Shown: piece after piece, positions 47,566 to 54,868 of the stretch | Layout of the letters: every line of letters begins with the position of its first letter | Numbering within the stretch: position 1 is the first letter of the stretch | Source: Planctomycetota bacterium | GTDB taxonomy: Bacteria; Planctomycetota; B15-G4; SIAN01 | Direction of reading: 5' to 3' | Length of the DNA stretch: 64,000 bases | Assembly: GCA_028289345.1 (NCBI GenBank) | Contig: JANQQL010000033.1 | Coordinates: 372,001 to 436,000, forward strand | Position numbers and translations under genes: made by a program | Notes under the pieces: model-generated | The model's database searches: none | Told to the model about the DNA's origin: nothing | The model's input: only the letters and a program-made list of their open reading frames with translations

Positions 47566-48477
47566 ATGAGCGGAATGCGCGGATCCACTTTTGGTCTTCC
47601 CGAAGCCCCACTCCTGCTGGTCGCCAACCCGACCTCGGGCCGGGGCCGGTCCGAGCGTTGGCTGCGCCGCGCCGAATCGCGGTTGAGCCAGGAGGGAGTG
47701 CCCTTTCGCTCGGTGCTCACGAAAGCCGCCGGTGATGCGACCCGTGCCGTGGCCGATCGAGGAGCGGCACGGGGGGTGTGGACGATTGGCGGCGATGGGA
47801 CGATCAACGAGGTTCTTCAAGAATTGACCGGCACGTCGGTGCCGCTGTCCATCTTGCCCGCTGGCACCGGCAACATCGTGGCACGCGAACTCGGCATTCC
47901 CCGACGCTTTCCCGAGGCCTATCGCCTGGCCTGCCATGGCATCCCGCGAGCTCTGGACGTCGGCCAGGTCAACGACCAGCGTCAGTTCCTATTCATGGCA
48001 AGCGCGGGCCTGGATGCATCGATCGTCTCGCGAGTCGCTTCTCAGCGGCAGGGCCCGATTCGCAAGTCCGACTACCTGCGAGCAGTGTTCGCGGTTCGCC
48101 ATCAGGTCGAGTCTCGCTTTCAGGTCACGGTCGATGGAAAGCCGCTCGGCGGCGCCTGCTGGGTGGGGGTGTTCAACGTCAGTCGTTACGGGCCAGGCAT
48201 CCGGATCTGCCCGCCGGCTCGCCCCGATGATGGGCAGCTCCACCTCATTCTGATTCGAGACCCTCTGATTCCTCGTTTCGTGCGGACCGCATGGCGTGCG
48301 TTCCGTGGTCGACTCGCCGACTTTCAAGATGGAGAATCCCTGACCTGTCGCTCGGTCACTCTCGAGGACGTCGGGGATGCTCAGGTCGACGGCGACCCGC
48401 TGGGCGCCAAGGACCTGCGCATCGAGTTGCTTACCGACAAGCTACTTTGCCGCGCGCCGGGTCGTGCTGCCCCGTGA
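47566..48477 (+). CDS. Diacylglycerol/lipid kinase (YegS/DgkB family)
   Basis: A 303-residue lipid kinase with the ATP-loop PTSGRG, GGDGTINEV and the PAGTGNIVARELGIP motif of the DAGK catalytic fold, plus the C-terminal beta-rich domain. These soluble kinases phosphorylate diacylglycerol or related lipids to recycle lipid. The divergent spacer to the toroid gene is 111 bp. ATG 47566 (MSGM) or 47575. Confidence 0.9.
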   Translation: MSGMRGSTFGLPEAPLLLVANPTSGRGRSERWLRRAESRLSQEGVPFRSVLTKAAGDATRAVADRGAARGVWTIGGDGTINEVLQELTGTSVPLSILPAGTGNIVARELGIPRRFPEAYRLACHGIPRALDVGQVNDQRQFLFMASAGLDASIVSRVASQRQGPIRKSDYLRAVFAVRHQVESRFQVTVDGKPLGGACWVGVFNVSRYGPGIRICPPARPDDGQLHLILIRDPLIPRFVRTAWRAFRGRLADFQDGESLTCRSVTLEDVGDAQVDGDPLGAKDLRIELLTDKLLCRAPGRAAP

Positions 48478-48495
48478 GCCCAGCCTCCTCGCAGC

Positions 48496-50100
48496 CTAGC
48501 TGCGGAACATGACCTTCTCTTGATCGAAGCGCCGCGCGCAGAAGTAGATCGCGGCGACCGCGAGGAGAGCCGTCGAGACGAAAATCGTCACGATCTGTCC
48601 CATCGGCGGGAGGGTTCCGCCGCCTCCCAGAATCTCCCGCAATCCCAAGGCAATGTTCAGGATTGGCACCAGGGCGAGCTGGTAGTTCAACTCGATGTCC
48701 GGAATCATTGAAATCACCGCCGGCACGATGACCACAAACTGCACCGGACTGATCATGGCCTGGGCCTCCTTGAAGGACTTGGCGTAGATCGACAGCGTCA
48801 GCAAGACCGAAGCGAACGTGGCCGCGGTGGGGACGATCAGGACCAGGCAGAGCAGGGTGGTTGCCAGGTCCACGTTCACGTCGAGGACCTTCCGAAACTC
48901 GTCCGGGGCCAGGCCGGACTTGAAGGTGTAGGCCAGCGAACCGGTCGCGCAGACACTGGCGATGAGCGAAGCCAGGAAGATCACCCCGAACTTGCCAAAG
49001 GCCACTTCGGAACGCAGCGCCGGAGTGACCAGCAGGGACTCCAGGGTGTAGCGCTCTTTCTCGCCGGCGCCGACATCGATCGCGGGATAGAACCCCCCGA
49101 AGAAGCACATCAGGATGATGAAGTAGGGGAGCACCCCCGCAAGCAGCTGCAAGGCCTGCTTCTTGGGGGGAGCGACGTTCGCCGATTCGAGGCGCACGGG
49201 CTGGGAGAAATCGCTGGGAAGGCCGCGGTGGGTGAGCCGCGCCTGAAGCAGCTCCTCGGAAAGAGATTTCACCGCGTTGCTCAACCGTCGATGGGCCTCC
49301 TTGCTCAACGGAATCGTCGAGTCGTAGAGGATTTCGAGCTGGATTGAATCGGAGCCATCCACCGCGCTCGCGCCAAAGTCCTCGGGGACCTGCAGGTAGG
49401 CGTGGATCTTTCGCGAAGTGATGTCTTTCGCGGCCGCAAGAAACGTCGAGTTTCGGGTGAGTTCCTGGGGCAAGTGCTCTTCGGACACCGAAGCCTTGGT
49501 GGCTTCCAGTTCTGCCACCTGTTCGGCGGTGACGTAGTCAATGGTCGTCAGTGGAGGCAGCAACCGCGACAGACGAAGCAAGCGCTTGGCCATCGGGGTC
49601 TTGGTCAGATCGGTGGGCATCCCGTCGCTCGGAGAGCCGCTTTCCCGATCCGCCGCTTCGTCTGCTTTGCCCGGAAGCTTCAGGACTGACGCGCCCAGCC
49701 GCTCTTGAAGCTCCTGGAAGCGGGGGTGATCCTGCACTCGAGAGTCTTCGAGGATCCCGAGAATGAGCGTTCCCGGCGTCATCTCCAGATCCTGGGCCAT
49801 CTCCGAGATGAGATCGGAAACCTCTTGGCCCATCAAGTGGAACGCATGCTCCCAGTCTTCTTCATGGAGCTGCGCTCGAAGCACTTCCAGAAATCGATCG
49901 CGTTCTTCCCGAGACGTCTGAACCAGCAGACGAGTCTCCCGAGTCTTCTTGGCCTGAGTCGTTCCGAGGCGGGTGATCCCCACCATCAGCAACGGCATGG
50001 CCAACATGGGCAACAAGATCATGAAGAAGAGAGCCTTGCGGTCCCGCACCATGTCGAGAATCTCCTTGCGGAGAATCAGCCCAACGGTCCTGGCTCTCAT
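48496..50100 (-). CDS. NatB-like ABC-2 permease
   Basis: A 534-residue permease with one N-terminal helix, a long extracellular domain (about 55-300) rich in helical segments, then five to six membrane helices including the ABC-2 consensus EKERYTLESLLVTPALRSEVAFGK. This is the layout of the sodium-exporter NatB and similar permeases. No NatA-type ATPase is found next to it, as the neighbouring genes run in the other direction; the partner must be elsewhere or upstream outside the operon. Confidence 0.85.
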   Translation of the reverse strand: MRARTVGLILRKEILDMVRDRKALFFMILLPMLAMPLLMVGITRLGTTQAKKTRETRLLVQTSREERDRFLEVLRAQLHEEDWEHAFHLMGQEVSDLISEMAQDLEMTPGTLILGILEDSRVQDHPRFQELQERLGASVLKLPGKADEAADRESGSPSDGMPTDLTKTPMAKRLLRLSRLLPPLTTIDYVTAEQVAELEATKASVSEEHLPQELTRNSTFLAAAKDITSRKIHAYLQVPEDFGASAVDGSDSIQLEILYDSTIPLSKEAHRRLSNAVKSLSEELLQARLTHRGLPSDFSQPVRLESANVAPPKKQALQLLAGVLPYFIILMCFFGGFYPAIDVGAGEKERYTLESLLVTPALRSEVAFGKFGVIFLASLIASVCATGSLAYTFKSGLAPDEFRKVLDVNVDLATTLLCLVLIVPTAATFASVLLTLSIYAKSFKEAQAMISPVQFVVIVPAVISMIPDIELNYQLALVPILNIALGLREILGGGGTLPPMGQIVTIFVSTALLAVAAIYFCARRFDQEKVMFRS

Positions 50101-50323
50101 GGATCCCTCCTCGACACCGTCCCTGGAATGACCTGCGGGTTCGATTGCCGCGGCAGGCTACCCGGCCAGCAACAGAACACCAGAGCGGGTTACCGTCTGT
50201 TGGGAAAACGGGTCCCATGCACAGAATTTCCGTCCTCGCCCCGGATCGAAAAGCCGATAGGCGTCGGAATCCATCCCGGAAGCGGCAGGGAACCTGCCCC
50301 GACAACAAGAGTGAGTACGCTGC

Positions 50324-51250
50324 ATGGAAACAAATCCCAAGGGGCGCAGACGACCTCTGCGCCACGGCCCGGAATTCGCCATGGGATTGTCAGGGGTTGC
50401 CGCCATTTGGGTGGTTGGAATGGCCTGGAGTTCGGGGTCCTACCCTCTTCTGAGTGTCGGCTGCATTTTGGCGGCATCCGCCGGCCTTCAATGGTTCTTG
50501 CGCCACAGTGGCGGAGTCGCTGTCGACAACCGGACCCCGACCGCGAGTCCCCCCTCGGACCACCTCGCACCGGCAGGGAACCCGGATCCTCAGAGTCTGC
50601 GGGATCTGCGAGAAACCGTCTCCCTTCCGCTCCATTCGCTACGCCATCTGGTGAACCTGCTCCGCGGCCGCGAAGGAGAGGACCCGGACCGCGTCCTCGA
50701 AACCTTGGAAGAAGAGTCCACCCGCCTTTGCGATCGCTTGTCCCAGTGGACCGAAACCTCCGCCTGGGACGCTGCGTTGCCGCCGCAGCGAGAAGTGCTG
50801 GCAGCCACGCCGATGCTGGAGCGAGTGTTGGGAGGATTGCGGTCCGTGCTGCAATCGCGGGACTTGCAGGTACGCGTGCTGGTGGGTCATCGTCGGGATC
50901 GAATCCGCGTCGATCGGTCTGTGTTCTTCGACAGCTTGGCTGCGCTGCTCTCCGAACTGCTGCTTCAGATTCCGGTCGGTTCAACCATCTTGGTGCGGAC
51001 CAAGGAGCAAGGCCACTTCCTCTGCGTGTCCGCAGTCGTCGGAGCAGAAGCGGAGGCGGGTGCCATTCCCTTGGAGCGACTTTCTCGAGCTGCCAAAGCA
51101 TTGGCCCGGTTCGGGGGAGAGTGCTGGCGAGACGTGGATCGGGAATTCGGCTTTGGAGTCGCCGCTCCCCTCGCTCGACGAGGAACCAAACCTCGTTCCC
51201 GCCGACCGTCCGAGCACTCCGGATCCTTGGTGGAGCCCGCAGGGGTCTAA
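50324..51250 (+). CDS. Degenerate sensor histidine-kinase-like membrane protein
   Basis: The 308-residue product has two N-terminal membrane helices (about 17-60), then a helical region resembling a HisKA dimerisation domain (LRETVSLPLHSLRHLVNLL) and a final domain in the layout of HATPase_c. The phospho-accepting His is replaced (E at the expected place), and the N-box (ending in Asn) and G-box Gly residues are missing: RSVFFDSLAALLSELL. It is therefore likely a pseudokinase or scaffold. Function unknown. Confidence 0.65.
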   Translation: METNPKGRRRPLRHGPEFAMGLSGVAAIWVVGMAWSSGSYPLLSVGCILAASAGLQWFLRHSGGVAVDNRTPTASPPSDHLAPAGNPDPQSLRDLRETVSLPLHSLRHLVNLLRGREGEDPDRVLETLEEESTRLCDRLSQWTETSAWDAALPPQREVLAATPMLERVLGGLRSVLQSRDLQVRVLVGHRRDRIRVDRSVFFDSLAALLSELLLQIPVGSTILVRTKEQGHFLCVSAVVGAEAEAGAIPLERLSRAAKALARFGGECWRDVDREFGFGVAAPLARRGTKPRSRRPSEHSGSLVEPAGV

Positions 51251-51254
51251 CCAT

Positions 51255-51292
51255 CCCCTCCGCAAGATCTGCGCCCCTCCGCAAGATCTGCG
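51255..51292. repeat. Perfect 19-bp tandem repeat with near-palindromic AGATCT core
   Basis: CCCCTCCGCAAGATCTGCG is present twice head to tail (51255-51273 and 51274-51292), five bases after the pseudokinase stop and 88 bases before the pilin start. Each has the near-palindrome CGCA-AGATCT-GCG. A dual binding site for a repressor of the pilin gene, or a recent slippage duplication, are both possible. Confidence 0.8.
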
Positions 51293-51380
51293 GACGGCCT
51301 CAAGCCGGAACGCTTTGGACGCCGATGCTCCAAGGGTCTTCTCCCCGGATCCCGGGGCGAGAGCGCGAGAGGGCGAAAGA

Positions 51381-51860
51381 ATGCGGAGACAGAACGGCTT
51401 TTCCCTGATTGAATTCCTGATCCTGGTCAGCCTGTTGGCGGTCCTGGCCGGGGTGACCGTGCCCCAGTATTTCCGTCTCCAGGAGGAATCGGAAGAAGCC
51501 GCGCTGATCACAGATCTCGCGGCGGTCCGGGACGCGATCAGCCTGTACCAAAAAGAACACGATCAGCTTCCTCCGGGCGTCCTCAACGGCGAATCTTCCG
51601 AGAACACCTTCGTTCGCCATTTGACCCTGCGCACGGACGCCCGCGGCCTCGTGGAGACGGCGGCTCCTTTGGGGCCCTACCTCCCGGCAGGAATCCCCGC
51701 GAACCCGTTCAACCGGATGCGAACAGTCAAGATCATCACCGAAGGGGATTCGCCTCGGGCGGACGACAGCACCGGTTGGATCTACCACGTGCCCAGCGTC
51801 TCATTCTTCGCCAATTCCACGGCGAGTTCCACCAAGGGAACGCCCCTGTCGTCGCTCTAG
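51381..51860 (+). CDS. Type IV pilin / type II secretion pseudopilin-like protein
   Basis: A 159-residue protein with prepilin leader MRRQNG, cleavage before Phe, and the F-S-L-I-E (Glu5) helix start followed by 20 hydrophobic residues (LILVSLLAVLAGVTVP). The C-terminal beta domain is short and lacks the Cys pair of many pilins. The start is fixed by GAGGGCGAAAGA. No other pilus, secretion or prepilin peptidase gene is nearby, so it is isolated. Confidence 0.87.
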   Translation: MRRQNGFSLIEFLILVSLLAVLAGVTVPQYFRLQEESEEAALITDLAAVRDAISLYQKEHDQLPPGVLNGESSENTFVRHLTLRTDARGLVETAAPLGPYLPAGIPANPFNRMRTVKIITEGDSPRADDSTGWIYHVPSVSFFANSTASSTKGTPLSSL

Positions 51861-52011
51861 TTCGCCTCTGAGCGCCCCGATTCTGACGCCACCCTGGACT
51901 TCCGTCGCACGCTGGCGTGAGGAGCGACTCGGGTGGCCTTCGGGCAAACAGGGACCTGGCTGCAAAGAACCGCCGGAAACCAGGCCTGCTCTCCTCGGAT
52001 CGCAAACGAAA

Positions 52012-53292
52012 TCACGCGGGGAACGAAAAGCTCGGTTGCCCTTGACGCCACCGTTCCGGATCAAACTCCTGGGCACTCAGCAACTCGCCAAGTGCCGACC
52101 AGGGCAGCCGACCGTCCACCAGATCACGAGCCAACGAATGAGCCATCTCGAGTGGCTCGAGTCCTGGCCCGACATTGAGGTAGGGAGCCGGATTGCGAAA
52201 ACGATGCAGCCAGTGGCTTGGATAGATCGCGGGGGACGCGAGGACTCGCCCCAGCTCTTCCGCCAGGATCACTTGGGCCCGGGTCATGGAGCGAGCGGAG
52301 GCTCCCAGGAGCACGAGGAATCCGGCTCCGATCAGGGACAACGGGTCCCGGCGGGGGAGGAACAACGCCCTTGGTCCGAGGGTCACCATGGTGCCCAAGG
52401 GAGTCGCCCAAGCCTGCTCGGGCTTTCGGGCCAAGCACCATCGCTGCCAGGCAGCCCGTTCGCCAAAGAACAAGTGCCACTCGTCCAGTTCCGGTTCGGG
52501 CACGTCCAAACAGTCACACAGTTCGCTCAGCAAGTCCTCGAACTCAAACTCCATCGTTCCATCCAGATCGGGCTGAGCGGCTCGCGACTTGCCGAGCGGA
52601 GACTCGGAGAAGGCCACGGACAAGTCCGGTCCCACTCGCCAGAAGGTTCCCGGCTCGCGAATTGGCCCAGTCTTCTCTTGCACGTCGATCAAGACACGCT
52701 GCAATTCCACGTCGCTTCGCAAACGGTGCCATTCCTGGGGCAAGCGATTGGGCTGCAGATGGTTTTCGCCAATCAGACAGATCAGGCTTTCCTGTGGCTC
52801 TTGGGCAAGACCCTGCCGAATCTGCGCGGCAAGTCGTCGATCTCTCTGCACCCCGGTGAGTGTTCGATCATCGAGTCCGACCACGCGCAGCCCGGCGAAC
52901 TTTGCCAATCGCAACAGTCCGCGGAACGGCAACCAATCGAACCCCCAAGTCGCCTCGAGGCCAAGTTTGCTCTCCAGCTCGGCTTCGCTCGAGCCTCCGC
53001 GGAGGTAAGTGTCGATGTGCGCTTGGAAGCGGTGCTCGATCAATTCCAGCCCGAGGACGGGGCGGTGGCCACTCAAGGCGAGAGCCGCCAGGACGTCGAA
53101 CAGCCAGTTCTTCACTCCCGCATGGGGATGGAAATCACCCACCACCACCAGTGGTTGCGCCCCCAGCCACGAGATCCACTCCGAACGATCCCAGCCGACC
53201 CCCTCCGATTCGAGGCTCGGAACCCAAGGACAGGAAAACTCGGGACGAGTGCCAAGCTGGCGGAGTCGGGCGACCGGAGGGGGGATCGACAT
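52012..53292 (-). CDS. ChaN-like (DUF399) protein
   Basis: A 426-residue protein with the ChaN-type fold in the N-terminal 250 residues: LVVVGDFHPHAG with the His-containing loop, LGLELIEHRFQAHID, and LICLIGENHLQPNR as conserved turns. ChaN in Campylobacter binds heme; here no Cys lipobox or signal peptide is seen, so the protein may be cytosolic. The rest (about 250-426) is uncharacterised. The start ATG 53292 has GGGGACG upstream. It trails the purN gene by 89 bases and could be the last gene of that operon. Confidence 0.7.
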   Translation of the reverse strand: MSIPPPVARLRQLGTRPEFSCPWVPSLESEGVGWDRSEWISWLGAQPLVVVGDFHPHAGVKNWLFDVLAALALSGHRPVLGLELIEHRFQAHIDTYLRGGSSEAELESKLGLEATWGFDWLPFRGLLRLAKFAGLRVVGLDDRTLTGVQRDRRLAAQIRQGLAQEPQESLICLIGENHLQPNRLPQEWHRLRSDVELQRVLIDVQEKTGPIREPGTFWRVGPDLSVAFSESPLGKSRAAQPDLDGTMEFEFEDLLSELCDCLDVPEPELDEWHLFFGERAAWQRWCLARKPEQAWATPLGTMVTLGPRALFLPRRDPLSLIGAGFLVLLGASARSMTRAQVILAEELGRVLASPAIYPSHWLHRFRNPAPYLNVGPGLEPLEMAHSLARDLVDGRLPWSALGELLSAQEFDPERWRQGQPSFSFPA

Positions 53293-53381
53293 AACGTCCC
53301 CATCGACCCACGACAGACTTTTTCTGACCGAGAATCCCTCGAAGACGGCGCCTCCGCGTCGCGCGAGGAAGCGGGGCGACC

Positions 53382-54035
53382 TCAGGGAGTCGAGGACGGG
53401 CCGCTCGAGGCCAGCGGCAGGACCGCCACCCGACGCCCCTCGCGCCGCAAGCGATTCTCGGCGAACAATCGGATGGCTTCGGGATAGGCGCGGCACTCTT
53501 CGACGAACACTCGATCCGCCAAGGTGTCCGGGGTGTCGTCGATGCCGACCGGAACGCAGCGCTGGACGATGATCGGGCCCTGATCGTAGGCGTTGTCCGC
53601 GAAGTGCACCGTGCAGCCCGAGACTTTCACCCCCGCTGCAAGCACCGCCTCGTGAACGTGGTGTCCGTAGTATCCCTCGCCACCAAACGACGGTAGCAAG
53701 GATGGATGGATGTTCATCACACGGTCCACATATTGATCGGGGATTCGCCAGAGTTGCAAGAAGCCGGCCATCACGACCAGGTCTACCCCGTGATCTTGCA
53801 GTGCTTGGCCGATCATTCGACCGTAGTGTTCGGGATCTCGCGGGCGGGGCGGAGTCAAGACCAACGAGGGCACGCCGGCCGCGGCCGCGTATTCCAGTCC
53901 TTTCACGCCGTCGCGAGAAGAAATCACACAGCGCGGCTCGATGGGCAAGCCACTCTTGTCTCGCTCTTGCAGCAGATTGAGGAAGGTGCGTCCGGTGCCG
54001 GACAACAACACCCCGAGTCGTAGGGGCCGAGTCAC
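53382..54035 (-). CDS. purN: Phosphoribosylglycinamide formyltransferase
   Basis: PurN transfers a formyl group from 10-formyl-THF to GAR in purine synthesis. The 217-residue product has the LLSGTGRTFLNLL nucleotide loop, MNIHPSLLPSFGG with the catalytic Asn and His, and a DQGPII segment holding the Asp. The GTG start overlaps the stop of the PNP-like gene by four bases (GTGA), so translation is coupled. Confidence 0.92.
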   Translation of the reverse strand: MTRPLRLGVLLSGTGRTFLNLLQERDKSGLPIEPRCVISSRDGVKGLEYAAAAGVPSLVLTPPRPRDPEHYGRMIGQALQDHGVDLVVMAGFLQLWRIPDQYVDRVMNIHPSLLPSFGGEGYYGHHVHEAVLAAGVKVSGCTVHFADNAYDQGPIIVQRCVPVGIDDTPDTLADRVFVEECRAYPEAIRLFAENRLRREGRRVAVLPLASSGPSSTP

Positions 54036-54868
54036 TGGGTCACGTCTCCCTCGGTTTGGCTCTGAACAATCCGCGAAATCACTGCTGGCAACTGGGCCGC
54101 CGCCGCATCCGCATGGGCCAGAATGGAGGGCGCATCCACAGGGTCCTCGAAACCACGCAGGATCGGAGAAAGAAGAACGGCCTCCAGTCCACTGTGTCGA
54201 GCCGCCAGGGTTTCGCTGCAACCGCCTTCCAGCATCACATCGGCTCCCAGACTGCGGAAAGCTCGCGCCTCGGCGTCCGTGGCTCCGCAGGGACCGCGAC
54301 GAATCAAGGCAACCACCTCGCACTCGGACGCACCATTCTCCGCCAAGGCTCGCAATGCCGCGCGGCGAAGCGACGGTTCGTACAGATCTTGCATTTGCGG
54401 ATAGCGGGAACCGGGAGGAGCGACCGGCCAATGAGTGAGAGGATCGCTCCGGTCCCAGCGCACATGATCTCTCACCACGGCAACGCATCCACCGGCGACC
54501 GACCCATGGAGACTGGTCCCCGCCGCCAACACCACGAGGCGGGGCACCTGCAACTGAGCGGCCACCCAAACCAGGTAGGCCTCCTCTTGCTCCGTGACCG
54601 ACTCTCCCGGGTACTCCTCCCACTCGTGACAGAGAACAAAGGTGCCCTCGATCTCGCAGAGGCAGAGCATCCCCTGACCGAGTCCGGGAACCGTCGACAG
54701 CCCCGGGATCCGCGTCGCCGGCCAGCGTTCCACCACCGACTCTTCGAGGAAATCCAAACCGAAGCGACTACTGAGAACCGCTGCGGGAGCTCCGGGGAGG
54801 AACGACCGCAACCGGGGAGCCAAATGCTTCGCGGTCAACGCCACCCGATCTGAGAGCTGTTCCTTCAC
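54032..54868 (-). CDS. Divergent purine nucleoside phosphorylase-like protein
   Basis: A 278-residue protein with the overall sequence order of the trimeric PNP family: IPGLSTVPG, LCHEWEEYPG where PNPs have GRxHxYEG, VLAAGTSL for NAAGG, VVRDHVRW for DHI, and RRGPCGATDAEARAFRSLGADVM for GPxxETPAExR..GAD. The purine-binding Glu of GPxxET is Ala and several phosphate-loop residues are changed, so activity is doubtful. It overlaps purN by four bases and the kinase by four bases. Confidence 0.72.
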   Translation of the reverse strand: MKEQLSDRVALTAKHLAPRLRSFLPGAPAAVLSSRFGLDFLEESVVERWPATRIPGLSTVPGLGQGMLCLCEIEGTFVLCHEWEEYPGESVTEQEEAYLVWVAAQLQVPRLVVLAAGTSLHGSVAGGCVAVVRDHVRWDRSDPLTHWPVAPPGSRYPQMQDLYEPSLRRAALRALAENGASECEVVALIRRGPCGATDAEARAFRSLGADVMLEGGCSETLAARHSGLEAVLLSPILRGFEDPVDAPSILAHADAAAAQLPAVISRIVQSQTEGDVTQ

